From positions 62,001 to 126,000 of the forward strand of contig NZ_QRZF01000008.1 in the NCBI RefSeq assembly GCF_003464595.1: a stretch of 64,000 nucleotides of DNA, read 5' to 3'. The stretch comes from Bacteroides intestinalis (GTDB lineage Bacteria > Bacteroidota > Bacteroidia > Bacteroidales > Bacteroidaceae). The translations under genes and the position numbers were made by a program. This document shows, one piece after another, positions 37,140-47,545 of the stretch. Under the pieces are notes generated by a model. That model searched no databases. It was not told the DNA's origin and saw only the letters and a program-made list of their open reading frames with translations. Every line of letters begins with the position of its first letter. Within the stretch, counting starts at the first letter, position 1.

Positions 37140-40100
37140 CTACTTTGTCTTTTCTTCTACCCATTTACGTGCATTGACGAAGGCTTCCATCCATGGAGTA
37201 ATCTGGTCACTGTGCAGACGATCAGCAGGATAACAACCGTTCTGCCATGGGAAGATGGAACGCTCCAAGTGAGGCATGATAGCGAGATGACGTCCGTCGG
37301 AACTTGCTATTGCGGCAACTGAGTAGTCCGAATTGTTCGGATTGGCAGGATATTCATCATAACTGTACTTAGCCACCACATTGTATTTATCTTCATCGTA
37401 AGGCAAAGAGAATTTTCCTTCTCCATGAGCTACCCAGATGCCGAGTTTGCTTCCGCTTAACGAACCGAACATTACACTACGGTTTGTAGGAATGGTAAGT
37501 CCCAGGAATCTGGATTCGAATTTATGCGATTCATTGTGAAGCATCTTGCCATTCTTCTTGTGTTCCGGGTTAATGAGGTTCAGTTCCATCATCAACTGGC
37601 AGCCATTACAAACACCCAGTGAAAGTGTATCTTCACGAGCGTAATATTTGTCGAGAGCTTCTTTGGCTTTCGGGTTGAAGAGGAAAGCACCTGCCCAACC
37701 TTTGGCAGAACCCAGTACGTCGGAATTAGAGAAACCACCGCAGTAAACAATCATGTTCACATCTTCCAATGTCTCGCGTCCGCTGATAAGGTCGGTCATT
37801 GTAACGTCTTTCACATCGAATCCTGCCAAGTACAGTGAGTAGGCCATTTCGCGTTCACCATTCGTACCTTTCTCGCGGATAATTGCTGCACGGATACCTG
37901 TCGGGGTACGACGATCCGGATCAATGCCGTATTGAGAGAATTTACCTTTGAAACCTGGCATGAAAGCGAATTCCAAGGGCTGCATCTTATAGTTTTCGAA
38001 GCGCTTTTTAGCACAGCCGTTCATAGATTGTTTGCGGTCGAGCAGGTAAGAGGTAGAATACCATACATCACGCATGTAATCGATACCGAATTGGTAAGTA
38101 GCATCGTCTTTGGATACGAGGATGTGACGTTCATCAGTCGGCTTACCGATTTTCACATAACCCACACCGGCATCTTCCAATATTTGTTTAACCTCTTCTT
38201 TGTGCTTGTCGCTTACCTGGATCACGATACCCGGGTTCTCGGCAAACAAAATTTTCACAAGGTCGTGTTCCTTCATTTTGTCGAGGTTGATCTCCATACC
38301 ACCTTCTACATTAGCGAAACACATTTCAAGCAGAGTTGTAATCAAACCACCGGCAGAAATATCATGTCCGGCAAGAATCAATCCTTTGTTTACCAACTCC
38401 TGAACAGCAAGGAAAGCATCGCGGAAATATTCGGCATCTTGTACGGTAGGTACTTCGTCACCTACTTTGCCCAATGACTGTGCAAAAGCCGAACCGCCCA
38501 GCTTTAATGTATCAAAGCTGAAATCAATATGATAAATGGTTGTCTTTTCGTTGTTTACTAGTACGGGAGAAACTACTTTCTTCACGTCGGATACTTCACC
38601 GCCTGCCGACACAATAACGGTTCCCGGAGCAATCACCTTGCTACCGTCGGGATATTTCTGAGTCATGGAGAGAGAGTCTTTTCCGGTAGGCACGTTGATT
38701 TGCAGTGCACAGCAGAAATCACTTAATGCTTTTACGGCGGTGTAGAGGCGTGCATCTTCACCCTCTTGTGAGCGGCAAGGCCACATCCAGTTGGCAGAGA
38801 GGGAAATGCTGTCCATTCCTTCAGCCATAGGAGCCCATACAAGGTTGGTCAACGCTTCGCTTACAGAAAGTACCGAACCGGCTGCCGGATCTGCCAATGC
38901 AGCTTGTGGCGCATGTCCTAATGAGGTAGCGATACCTTTTTCGCCACGATAGTCGAGGGCTACCACACCGCAGTCACTCAGCGGTAACTGCAATTCGCCC
39001 TGGCATTGCTGGCGGGCGATCTTACCTGTTACGGAACGGTCTACTTTGTTAGTCAACCAGTCTTTGCAGGCAACAGCTTCCAGTTGCAATACATTCGTCA
39101 GGTATTCGTGCAACTTGGATTGTTCGTATTTCGGCATTTCGTAGTGACGCTCTACGGTTTTGTCTATCATGTAAGTCTTGGGAGACGAACCGAACATCTG
39201 TTCCACGGCAAGGTCGAACGGACGTACACCGTCAGCTTGTTGGAAGGCAAAACGATGGTCGCCGGTAGTTTCACCTACCACATACATCGGAGCACGTTCG
39301 CGTTCAGCTACTTTACGTACATGCTCGATGGCTTCTTCTTCAATCAGCAATCCCATGCGCTCCTGGCTTTCGTTGGCGATGATTTCTTTAGCTGACAAAG
39401 TTTGGTCACCTACGGGTAACTTGCTCATATCGATCAAACCACCACATTCTTCCACCAATTCGGAGAGACAGTTCACGTGTCCTGCCGAACCGTGATCGTG
39501 GATGGACACCACCGGGTTAGTTTCTTCTTCGCAGAGAGCACGTACTACGTTGTAGGCACGTTTCTGCATTTCGGCATTGGCACGCTGTACAGCATTCAAC
39601 TCAATACCGCTGCTGTAACGTCCGGTGTCTACTGAAGATACGGAGCCGCCACCTAAACCGATACGATAATTGTCACCACCGATCACAACGACTTTGTTTC
39701 CGGCTTCGGGAGCACCCTTCAAGCAGTCACGCTTTGTACCGTAACCTACACCACCGGCAAGCATGATTACTTTATCGTAACCATAAACTTCGTCGTTCTC
39801 TTTATGTTCAAAAGTAAGTACCGAACCGCAAATCAGTGGTTGGCCAAACTTATTACCGAAGTCGCTGGCACCATTGGATGCCTTGATCAGAATCTGTTCC
39901 GGAGTCTGGTACAGCCATTGGCGTACCGGCAATATTTCTTCCCAAGGACGTCCTTCGTCCGTGCGTGGATAAGAAGTCATATAGACAGCAGTTCCGGCAA
40001 TCGGCCAGGAACCTTTACCACCGCCCATACGGTCACGGATTTCACCACCTGTACCGGTAGAAGCACCGTTGAACGGTTCCACTGTGGTAGGGAAGTTATG

Positions 40101-40844
40101 TGTTTCAGCTTTCAGTGAGATAACACTCTGTATATCTCTCACCTGGAAGAAATCAGGCTTGGAGTGATCTGCCGGAGCAAACTGCTCAACTACCGGACCT
40201 TCTGCAAAAGCTACGTTGTCTTTGTAGGCTGAAATAATCTTATTCGGATTTTCCTGAGTGGTCTTTTTAATCATCTGGAAGAGGGAAGACTCTTGTTCCA
40301 CACCGTCGATGATGAACGTTCCACCGAAGATTTTGTGACGGCAGTGCTCGGAGTTGATTTGAGCAAAACCAAACACTTCGGAGTCTGTCAACTTACGTCC
40401 GAGGTCTTGCTCTACTTTCTTAAGGTAGTCCATCTCTTCTTTTGAGAGTGCCAGACCTTCTTTCTCATTGTAAGCTTCCAGGTCTTCAATATGGACGATC
40501 GGTTCCGGCTTACGGTTAGTGGTGAATACATCCTGGTCCAAACCTTTGTACATGCGTTGCAGCATCGGGTCACGGTCGGCGTTTTCGTCCTTTACGGGGA
40601 AATACTCTTCAATACGGGTAATGCCATTCAATCCCATGTTCTGGGTGATTTCTACGGCATTCGTACTCCAAGGAGTAATCATTTCGCGGCGCGGACCAAC
40701 GAAATGTCCTTTCAGGTTGTCTTCACTTTCGGGGGTGGCTTCTCCAAAAAGCCAGCAGAGTTTGTCGCTTTCTGCCTGGGTGAGTGCGTGGTCACATTCT
40801 ACGGCTATCACGCTCTTGGATGGGGTCTTGAAAAAAAGAATCAT
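37140..40844 (-). CDS. purL: Phosphoribosylformylglycinamidine synthase
   Basis: A 1234-residue cytoplasmic enzyme for the fourth step of purine synthesis: it turns FGAR, glutamine and ATP into FGAM. It is the large single-chain form with the N-terminal linker, two AIRS-like ATP domains (TGTGGEIRDRMGGGKGSWPIAGTA) and a C-terminal glutamine amidotransferase with nucleophile Cys in LGVCNGCQLMMEL and a catalytic His in the ending WVAHGEGKFS. It stands alone: promoter-like TATCTTTG about 100 nt upstream, hairpin downstream. Confidence 0.96.
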   Translation of the reverse strand: MILFFKTPSKSVIAVECDHALTQAESDKLCWLFGEATPESEDNLKGHFVGPRREMITPWSTNAVEITQNMGLNGITRIEEYFPVKDENADRDPMLQRMYKGLDQDVFTTNRKPEPIVHIEDLEAYNEKEGLALSKEEMDYLKKVEQDLGRKLTDSEVFGFAQINSEHCRHKIFGGTFIIDGVEQESSLFQMIKKTTQENPNKIISAYKDNVAFAEGPVVEQFAPADHSKPDFFQVRDIQSVISLKAETHNFPTTVEPFNGASTGTGGEIRDRMGGGKGSWPIAGTAVYMTSYPRTDEGRPWEEILPVRQWLYQTPEQILIKASNGASDFGNKFGQPLICGSVLTFEHKENDEVYGYDKVIMLAGGVGYGTKRDCLKGAPEAGNKVVVIGGDNYRIGLGGGSVSSVDTGRYSSGIELNAVQRANAEMQKRAYNVVRALCEEETNPVVSIHDHGSAGHVNCLSELVEECGGLIDMSKLPVGDQTLSAKEIIANESQERMGLLIEEEAIEHVRKVAERERAPMYVVGETTGDHRFAFQQADGVRPFDLAVEQMFGSSPKTYMIDKTVERHYEMPKYEQSKLHEYLTNVLQLEAVACKDWLTNKVDRSVTGKIARQQCQGELQLPLSDCGVVALDYRGEKGIATSLGHAPQAALADPAAGSVLSVSEALTNLVWAPMAEGMDSISLSANWMWPCRSQEGEDARLYTAVKALSDFCCALQINVPTGKDSLSMTQKYPDGSKVIAPGTVIVSAGGEVSDVKKVVSPVLVNNEKTTIYHIDFSFDTLKLGGSAFAQSLGKVGDEVPTVQDAEYFRDAFLAVQELVNKGLILAGHDISAGGLITTLLEMCFANVEGGMEINLDKMKEHDLVKILFAENPGIVIQVSDKHKEEVKQILEDAGVGYVKIGKPTDERHILVSKDDATYQFGIDYMRDVWYSTSYLLDRKQSMNGCAKKRFENYKMQPLEFAFMPGFKGKFSQYGIDPDRRTPTGIRAAIIREKGTNGEREMAYSLYLAGFDVKDVTMTDLISGRETLEDVNMIVYCGGFSNSDVLGSAKGWAGAFLFNPKAKEALDKYYAREDTLSLGVCNGCQLMMELNLINPEHKKNGKMLHNESHKFESRFLGLTIPTNRSVMFGSLSGSKLGIWVAHGEGKFSLPYDEDKYNVVAKYSYDEYPANPNNSDYSVAAIASSDGRHLAIMPHLERSIFPWQNGCYPADRLHSDQITPWMEAFVNARKWVEEKTK

Positions 40845-40853
40845 ACTGAATAT

Positions 40854-40879
40854 TTATGATTTATAATTTATGATTTATG
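40854..40879 (-). repeat. 26-nt AT-rich element before purL start
   Basis: Identical to 32341-32366 and in the same direction relative to the following gene; it ends 9 nt before the purL ATG. Confidence 0.6.
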
Positions 40880-40943
40880 CTTGAGGTACTCCGAAAAAGG
40901 CAAGGAAGCACTTACGGGAGATACCGGCTTTTTTTCTTTGGCG

Positions 40944-40951
40944 CAAAGATA
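40944..40951 (-). promoter_or_regulatory. Possible -7 element for purL
   Basis: TATCTTTG on the minus strand, about 100 nt before the purL ATG. No clear TTG lies at the -33 distance, so the promoter call is weak. The leader would contain the 26-nt element. Confidence 0.4.
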
Positions 40952-40990
40952 CATAAAATCGTTGGGGGAGAGAAAGAAATGGAAATAAAA

Positions 40991-41018
40991 AACGCATGCA
41001 GATTTGCTTGCATGCGTT
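40991..41018 (-). terminator. Terminator after LruC pseudogene
   Basis: AACGCATGCA (40991-41000) and TGCATGCGTT (41009-41018) form a perfect 10-bp stem with an 8-nt loop. On the minus strand TTTTTTATTTCC follows. It lies 14 nt after the last stop codon of the broken gene. Confidence 0.85.
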
Positions 41019-41032
41019 TTTATCGGGAATCC

Positions 41033-43125
41033 TTATTGTTTTACTTTGTCAGGGAAAGGATGATTGTACCAATCGTAATCCGGATTGGCAATCCATAGCT
41101 CAAAATTCTCAAAAGATTGGCGGAGATTGTTGCCCTCTAGTGGGAAGCTGAATTCACCGGGGATTATCATGACCCAGCAGAAATTACCCTTTGCCCTGAA
41201 TGGGGTATTGGGGGATGCAACCACTCCGCCAATGGCGGATGTGTCGAACAAGTCGGTTGCTTTTCCATTGATCTGGTGGATTTCCATACGTTTGCCTTGT
41301 GTTCATTGCAAGTGATGAAGAAGTTCAATTTGTTTAAAGCCAATTTGGATTCTTCCACACTGTTCTCTTTGAAATGAATGGTTACGATGAATTCTTTAGG
41401 ATTGAATTCAGCGTCCTTATAGGTACCTACGATGGGAGTGCCGTTATAACCTGCAAAAGCATGCGCATGGTCGAACAGAGGTATAACTGCTAAAGTTTGT
41501 CCTTGTTCAGTGCCGTTGGCATTGGTTTTGAACATATTTTCTGTGAAGTTATTACTTGTATCATATTGAATACTGCTAATATCGCCGGCAGTGAGTTCGT
41601 CCAACTGTACTCCTGCGGAAATGCGTTTGCTTGCTCCGATGGCGGCAAGTTTACACTTCAGTGTGGCTTGGGTTACGTAGTTACCTGTAACTTTTAGTGT
41701 AACTTTGGTAACCAGTACAATATCATTCATATCGTAATCGCCAAAGTTGGGCCACAGATCTTCAAAGGCGTAGGTATACTGCCCTAAAGTATATTCTTTA
41801 TCATTACCGGGTTCTTCCGGGGTACCCCCTTCCTCCGGTTTGTAGGCGGGAGCACAATCGGAGCCTGTTGTTTTCACCCCTGCGTTGGCGGCAGCTTTCG
41901 TATTCCCCCATTGGGCACCGTCTTCCAAATAAATGTTTTTTGGCTTTTCCCCATTGTTATGGTCGCATACAACGAATACTTTATTTTTAATTTGTGTGGT
42001 TTTATCGTTGTATTCGTTTATTACTGTTGCATTCGTTAGTTTGACTACGGCCCATTTGCCATCATCATCTCCCTCTATTTCACAGTCATTTTTTAACTCT
42101 AAAGTTTCCTCAATTTCTAAAAGAGAGTTCTTTTCCATTTCTAAAGTGGCTTTTTGCATCCACATTGTTTTGGAGAAAACGTATCCTCTTTCTTTTATTT
42201 CAAGTAGTGAGTCATCCTTTCCGTTACCATCCAATTCTATTTTTTCGGCGTGAAGGCATCCATAGTTATCTATTTCACCGCCATTTTAAATGGCGAGTGT
42301 TCCGTTTACTGTCATTGTGCCGTAATTCTCTATTTCAAATTCATTTTTAACAGTGAAGTCGCCAAAGCATTGAAGAATCCCCGCTGCTTCTCCTTTGGAC
42401 TGTTCCTTGCTTAATATGATAAATTTGGCATCTTTATGGTTCTGAAATGCGTTCTTTGCTGAAATGTTTAATGTTCCTGCAATATAAATTTTACCGCCTT
42501 CCATAATGTTGATGTTATCATTCAAGTTAACCATGTTTCCGGTAGAAACTTTGTATTCTTCATTCTTATTTATCTTTGTGATGTCAGTTGTTAACTCTTT
42601 TGCCTCATTCCAATCTTCCAGGTCATCATCACTACGTGTAGTTATGTTGGGAGAACGGGTAGACGAGACTGTGTTGCCGGACTCTCCCAGATGTAATGTT
42701 GCTTTCTTGTTGACTATAGGGACATTACATTCCAATGTCATTTGGCTACCATCTGTATAGTGTAATGTTTGGGTTACGGTCACTATCGTATCGCTGGCAG
42801 GTAGTGTGATTTCTTTGTTATATGGGTAGTTGAAACTGGCTGTGCCAATGGCTACAGGCAAACTCTCCTCGTCTGCTCCTTGTGAGTAGATGGAGATAGT
42901 ATAAGTGTGGGGCGTATTATTGCCGATAGTTACGTGAACGGCAACTTGGGCAGTGGTAGACCATAGAAAATCTGAGGGAATAGTAAGATCGGTGACATTC
43001 CCATTGTCAGGTTCATTGTCTGGTTTGCTGTCAGGATTGTATACATCATTGTTCATACAACCGGCAAGTGCAAGTAGTGTAATGAATAAGAGATTCCTTA
43101 ATTGATGAGCTGTTTTCATAAGCAT
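41033..43125 (-). pseudogene. LruC/DUF4842-domain lipoprotein gene, broken twice
   Basis: The intact product would have about 697 residues: a lipoprotein leader (...LLALAGCMNND; the ATG is at 43125 or 43119), beta-rich repeats (NISAKNAFQNH...), and a C-terminal LruC/DUF4842 domain with FEDLWPNFGDYDMNDIVL. Two lesions are visible. First, an in-frame TAA at 42286-42288 splits ...MTVNGTLAI from NGGEIDNYGCLHAEK; both sides read on in the same frame. Second, near 41294-41297 one base is missing: the frame jumps from ITCNEHK to RMEIHQINGKATDLF, and adding one G restores HKGKRMEIHQ. After it the true C terminus runs to 41033. The role of intact LruC proteins in Bacteroides is poorly known; they are probably surface proteins. 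A terminator and a -7-like element (43162-43155) remain. Confidence 0.85.
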
Positions 43126-43665
43126 GTCTTTTCTGTTTGTATTAATTAACGGTACAAAGATAATGTAAATCTTGATATAAAGCTATTAAAAGTTGTCTTT
43201 TTATTCTTTTAAGTTGGTTATTTAATAATATCTGTACTGAATTATCCTTTTGTTTGACTTCTAAAATAAAATTTATCTGAGCTTTCCATATTGCTTTTAT
43301 GTAAAATAATAGGATACTAAGAGTCGCTTGCATTCTACTTTGTGTACGCTCTTTTAACTGGTGCTCAAGTAACTATTCTATAATCAGCTTTTATGTTTAA
43401 ATAAATCTCCGTAATAAATGCATGTTTTTTACAATGTCAAACTAAAATGTCTCTATTTTCATTCTCTGTAAAACGACTTGCAAATTCATTTTCTTATAAA
43501 AGACTTTTCACCTCTAAACATGCACAACGTTTCTGTCTAAGAATAGCCTGTTATTTGTCACTTTTTCGCTTTAGTAGTGTAAAGTATTAGGTGTTTTATG
43601 CTAATCAGTCGAAAAAACGTTAACACAATTGGTTCGTCTCACAAAAAAGTACGATATTTGCAGCC
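43126..43665. other. 540-nt AT-rich gap without a supported gene
   Basis: The gap between the LruC pseudogene and the LysE-type gene is very AT-rich. A 63-codon frame on the minus strand (43142-43333) shows no domain, no signal and no start context, and I do not accept it. Visible signals are a minus-strand TATCTTTG (43162-43155) for the pseudogene and the promoter at 43629-43660 for the plus-strand gene. I see no RNA gene or repeat in the remainder. Confidence 0.5.
43629..43660 (+). promoter_or_regulatory. Promoter for LysE-type gene, very close to start codon
   Basis: TTG (43629-43631), a 21-nt spacer and GATATTTG (43653-43660; one mismatch to TAnnTTTG). The ATG at 43666 follows after only 5 nt, so the transcript may have almost no leader. 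Confidence 0.5.
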
Positions 43666-44319
43666 ATGATTGAAATAAGGACCATATTCGATATATTATG
43701 GAAGGGCTTTATTATCGGGGTAGTTGTGTCTGCACCGCTGGGGCCTGTTGGCGTACTGTGCATTCAGCGTACGCTGAACAAGGGGCGTTGGTATGGTTTT
43801 ATAACGGGACTGGGAGCCTCGCTGAGTGACATTGCCTACGCCTTACTGACAGGATACGGAATGAGTTTCGTATTCGATTACGTCAATAAAAATATTTTTT
43901 ATTTGCAGTTGTTCGGAAGCATCATGCTGTTGGCATTTGGCATTTATACGTTCCGCAGTAATCCCGTTTCGTCCATTCGCCCTGTTTCTACTAATAAAGG
44001 TTCTTATTTTCATAACTTCATAACGGCATTCGCCGTCACACTATCCAATCCACTTATTATTTTCCTGTTTATCGGACTCTTTGCACGCTTTGCCTTTGTC
44101 AGCGAAGGGGTGCTGGTGTTTGAGGCAGTCACCGGATACCTGGCTATTGCATTGGGAGCATTGGCGTGGTGGTTCGGTATTACTTTCTTTGTGAATAAAG
44201 TCCGTACACAGTTCAACCTGCGCGGCATCTGGATATTGAACCGTATCATCGGAGGCATTGTCATTGTTGTATCTGTGTTTGGATTGGTGTTTACGCTGAT
44301 GGGCGAATCACTTTACTGA
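43666..44319 (+). CDS. LysE-family exporter
   Basis: A 217-residue inner membrane protein with about six hydrophobic segments and the family motif APLGPVGVLCIQRTLNKGRWYGFITGLGASLSD near the N terminus. Another conserved stretch is TLSNPLIIFLFIGLFARF. LysE/RhtB proteins export amino acids or related small molecules; the substrate here is unknown. It heads a four-gene block with DUF4924, rfbD and prfC, all in the same direction, an order that I recall as conserved in Bacteroides. Confidence 0.86.
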   Translation: MIEIRTIFDILWKGFIIGVVVSAPLGPVGVLCIQRTLNKGRWYGFITGLGASLSDIAYALLTGYGMSFVFDYVNKNIFYLQLFGSIMLLAFGIYTFRSNPVSSIRPVSTNKGSYFHNFITAFAVTLSNPLIIFLFIGLFARFAFVSEGVLVFEAVTGYLAIALGALAWWFGITFFVNKVRTQFNLRGIWILNRIIGGIVIVVSVFGLVFTLMGESLY

Positions 44320-44335
44320 CAAGAAACATAAAATC

Positions 44336-44878
44336 ATGAAGATAGCACAACAACTGAAAGCGAAGAATATCGCAGAATACCTTATATATATGTGGCAGGT
44401 GGAAGATTTGATACGTGCCAACGGTTGCGATATAGATAAAATCCGCGAAAATATTATTTCCCGTTATCCCGAAGAAGAGCGCCCTGCATTGGAGGAATGG
44501 TATGGAAATCTGATTGATATGATGCGTATCGAAGGTGTGAAGGAGAAAGGGCATCTGCAAATCAACCGTAATGTAGTGATAAACCTGACGGAGTTGCATG
44601 GCGAATTGTTATCATCACCCAAGTACCCTTATTATAGTGCGGCTTATTTCAAAGCATTGCCTTTTATTGTAGAGTTGCGTCAAAAGAGCGGGAAGAAGGA
44701 TGAACCGGAATTGGAAACATGTTTCGAAGCTTTGTATGGCGTTCTGCTGTTGCGTTTGCAAAAGAAGGAAATAACACCGGGAACGGCGAAGGCAATAGAG
44801 GTTATCAGCAGTTTCATATCTTTGCTTGCCAACTATAATGAGAAGGACAAGAAGGGGGAGTTAAAGCTGGAAGAGTGA
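44336..44878 (+). CDS. DUF4924 family protein
   Basis: A 180-residue soluble, mainly helical protein (MKIAQQLKAKNIAEYLIYMWQVEDLIRAN...) that matches DUF4924, a family limited to Bacteroidetes. It starts 16 nt after the LysE-type gene and is probably co-transcribed. No catalytic motif is visible and the role is unknown. Confidence 0.82.
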   Translation: MKIAQQLKAKNIAEYLIYMWQVEDLIRANGCDIDKIRENIISRYPEEERPALEEWYGNLIDMMRIEGVKEKGHLQINRNVVINLTELHGELLSSPKYPYYSAAYFKALPFIVELRQKSGKKDEPELETCFEALYGVLLLRLQKKEITPGTAKAIEVISSFISLLANYNEKDKKGELKLEE

Positions 44879-44948
44879 TAAAGTGACAGGGTGATGAGGG
44901 ATCGTAGTTTTAATCGTGAATTGTAATTAATAAAATCTAAATATAGAG

Positions 44949-45806
44949 ATGAGAATATTAGTAACCGGAGCCAACGGACAACTTGGCAACGAGATGCAAG
45001 TTCTTGCAAAAGAGAATCCGCAACACACCTATTTTTTTACTGACGTACAGGAATTGGATATCTGTGACGAACACGCTGTACGGGCATGCATTGCCGACAA
45101 TCAGATTGATGTCGTAGTAAATTGTGCCGCTTTTACGGCGGTTGACAAGGCAGAGGATAACGAAGAACTATGCCGCAAACTGAATGAGGAGGCTCCGGGA
45201 ATACTGGCACGTGCTGCACAGGCTTATGGTGCTGCAATGATACAAGTTTCTACGGACTATGTATTCGACGGTACGGCGCATATACCTTATAAAGAAGATT
45301 GCATGCCGTGTCCTAATTCAGTTTATGGCTTCACTAAACTGGGCGGAGAGAAGGAAGTCATGCAGAACTGCGAGAAGGCGATGGTGATTCGCACTGCCTG
45401 GTTATACTCTATTTATGGAAACAATTTTGTGAAAACGATGATTCGTCTGGGACGTGAACGTGAATCTTTGGGAGTTGTTTTCGACCAGATCGGTACACCG
45501 ACGTATGCAAAAGACCTGGCTGTTGCCATCTATGCAGCCATCAATCAGGGAATTGTACCGGGGATTTATCATTTCAGCGATGAGGGTGTATGTTCTTGGT
45601 ATGACTTTACAGTTGCCATTCACCGCATTGCAGGCATTACGACTTGTAAGGTTAGTCCGTTGCATACGGATGAATATCCGGCAAAGGCTCCACGTCCGCA
45701 TTATTCCGTATTGGATAAGACAAAGATAAAAAATACTTTCGGGATTCATATTCCACATTGGGAAGAAAGCCTGAAAGTATGTATTGATAAACTGAATGCC
45801 CAATAA
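44949..45806 (+). CDS. rfbD: dTDP-4-dehydrorhamnose reductase
   Basis: A 285-residue short-chain dehydrogenase-like enzyme that makes dTDP-L-rhamnose, the last step of the pathway, with NAD(P)H. The Rossmann loop GANGQLGNEM is at residues 7-16, the site VSTDYVFDG follows, and the catalytic Tyr-Lys pair is in YGFTKLGGE. The other rhamnose genes (rfbA, B, C) are not in the window; here the gene is in the LysE-DUF4924-rfbD-prfC block, 21 nt before prfC. Confidence 0.92.
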   Translation: MRILVTGANGQLGNEMQVLAKENPQHTYFFTDVQELDICDEHAVRACIADNQIDVVVNCAAFTAVDKAEDNEELCRKLNEEAPGILARAAQAYGAAMIQVSTDYVFDGTAHIPYKEDCMPCPNSVYGFTKLGGEKEVMQNCEKAMVIRTAWLYSIYGNNFVKTMIRLGRERESLGVVFDQIGTPTYAKDLAVAIYAAINQGIVPGIYHFSDEGVCSWYDFTVAIHRIAGITTCKVSPLHTDEYPAKAPRPHYSVLDKTKIKNTFGIHIPHWEESLKVCIDKLNAQ

Positions 45807-45827
45807 TAATATTATACCTATTTATAT

Positions 45828-47402
45828 ATGGCAAATAATAACGAAATAGAAAGAAGACGGACCTTTGCGATTATCGCGCATCCGGATGCCGGTAAGACGT
45901 CATTAACTGAAAAACTGTTGCTTTTTGGTGGACAGATTCAGGTAGCGGGTGCTGTAAAGAGCAATAAGATAAAGAAAACGGCTACATCCGACTGGATGGA
46001 TATAGAGAAACAGCGTGGTATTTCTGTAACTACCTCTGTGATGGAGTTCGATTACAAAGATTATAAGATTAATATCCTCGACACTCCTGGTCACCAGGAC
46101 TTTGCCGAAGATACTTACCGTACGCTGACTGCCGTAGATAGCGTTATCATCGTTGTGGATGGTGCCAAAGGTGTGGAAACGCAGACTCGTAAATTGATGG
46201 AGGTGTGCCGTATGCGTAACACACCGGTTATTATATTCATCAATAAGATGGATCGTGAGGCTAAAGATCCTTTCGATTTGCTGGATGAGCTGGAGGAAGA
46301 ACTTGCCATTCATGTGCGTCCGTTGACGTGGCCTATCGAAAGTGGTGTGCGCTTTAAGGGAGTTTATAACATCTATGAGCAGAATCTGAACCTTTTTCAG
46401 CCTTCCAAGCAGGTAGTGACGGAAAAGGTGGAGGTAGATATCAATACCGAAGAACTGGATAAGCAAATCGGTGCGCAACTGGCTGATAAATTACGTGGTG
46501 AGTTGGAGTTGATAGATGGAGTATATTCTGAATTTGATAAGGAAGAATACCTGAAAGGGGAAGTGGCGCCTGTATTCTTTGGTTCGGCTCTGAATAATTT
46601 CGGTGTACAGGAGCTGCTGGATTGCTTTGTGGAAATAGCCCCAAGCCCTCGTCCGGTGCAGGCGGAAGAACGTGAAGTGGAACCGGAAGAACCGAAATTT
46701 ACCGGTTTTGTGTTTAAGATTACGGCAAATATTGACCCGAATCACCGTTCTTGCATTGCATTCTGCAAGATATGTTCCGGTAAATTCACACGTAATACTC
46801 CTTATCTGCATGTACGTCATGGGAAGACGATGCGTTTTTCTTCGCCCACGCAGTTCATGGCACAGCGCAAGACAACCGTTGACGAGGCTTGGGCAGGCGA
46901 TATTATCGGTTTGCCGGATAACGGTACTTTTAAGATTGGTGATACGCTGACGGAAGGGGAGATGCTTCATTTTCGTGGTTTACCGAGTTTCTCACCGGAG
47001 ATGTTCAAGTATATCGAGAATGCTGACCCAATGAAGCAGAAACAGCTTGCCAAGGGTATCGACCAGTTGATGGACGAGGGTGTGGCGCAGTTGTTTGTCA
47101 ATCAGTTTAATGGGCGTAAGATTATCGGTACGGTAGGACAGTTGCAGTTTGAGGTTATCCAGTATCGCTTGGAGAATGAATACAGTGCGAAGTGTCGTTG
47201 GGAACCGTTGAGCTTGTATAAGGCTTGCTGGATAGAGAGTGATAATCCGGAAGAGCTGGAAGCCTTTAAAAAGCGCAAGTATCAGTATATGGCAAAGGAT
47301 CGTGAGGGTAGGGATGTATTCTTGGCTGATAGCGGTTATGTGTTGCAGATGGCGCAGATGGACTTTAAGAATATTAAGTTTCACTTTACAAGTGAGTTCT
47401 GA
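45828..47402 (+). CDS. prfC: Peptide chain release factor 3
   Basis: A 524-residue translation GTPase that frees RF1/RF2 from the ribosome after termination. G1 [16 protein letters not shown]2 region [12 protein letters not shown]3 DTPGHQDF and G4 NKMD are all present, followed by the RF3-specific C-terminal domains. The length is normal. A perfect hairpin terminator follows 26 nt after the stop. Confidence 0.96.
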   Translation: MANNNEIERRRTFAIIAHPDAGKTSLTEKLLLFGGQIQVAGAVKSNKIKKTATSDWMDIEKQRGISVTTSVMEFDYKDYKINILDTPGHQDFAEDTYRTLTAVDSVIIVVDGAKGVETQTRKLMEVCRMRNTPVIIFINKMDREAKDPFDLLDELEEELAIHVRPLTWPIESGVRFKGVYNIYEQNLNLFQPSKQVVTEKVEVDINTEELDKQIGAQLADKLRGELELIDGVYSEFDKEEYLKGEVAPVFFGSALNNFGVQELLDCFVEIAPSPRPVQAEEREVEPEEPKFTGFVFKITANIDPNHRSCIAFCKICSGKFTRNTPYLHVRHGKTMRFSSPTQFMAQRKTTVDEAWAGDIIGLPDNGTFKIGDTLTEGEMLHFRGLPSFSPEMFKYIENADPMKQKQLAKGIDQLMDEGVAQLFVNQFNGRKIIGTVGQLQFEVIQYRLENEYSAKCRWEPLSLYKACWIESDNPEELEAFKKRKYQYMAKDREGRDVFLADSGYVLQMAQMDFKNIKFHFTSEF

Positions 47403-47428
47403 TTTTTCTTGTTTTAAGATAGATAGAG

Positions 47429-47462
47429 GGCATAAAGTTACGAAAAACTTTGTGCCTTTTTT
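47429..47462 (+). terminator. Terminator after prfC
   Basis: GGCATAAAGTT (47429-47439) pairs with AACTTTGTGCC (47446-47456), followed by a T6 run. The T-run overlaps the -33 element of the next promoter, so two signals share these bases. Confidence 0.88.
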
Positions 47463-47492
47463 GTTTATTATGTAAAGAAAGCATTACCTTTG
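47460..47492 (+). promoter_or_regulatory. Promoter for membrane-anchored HTH gene
   Basis: TTTG (47460-47463), a 21-nt spacer and TACCTTTG (47485-47492). The ATG at 47546 is about 50 nt further. The -33 element overlaps the prfC terminator tail. Confidence 0.65.
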
Positions 47493-47545
47493 TGACGCTA
47501 AGATTGATATGTGTTGATTATAAAAACAACGACAAAACATTGATT

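Noticed and set aside
43142..43333. 63-codon open frame in the AT-rich gap
   Set aside because: No homology that I recognise, no promoter that fits it, and the composition matches non-coding AT-rich DNA.
47450..47545. Longer N terminus for the membrane-anchored HTH protein
   Set aside because: It would cover the promoter at 47460-47492 and hide a clean leader peptide beginning at 47546.
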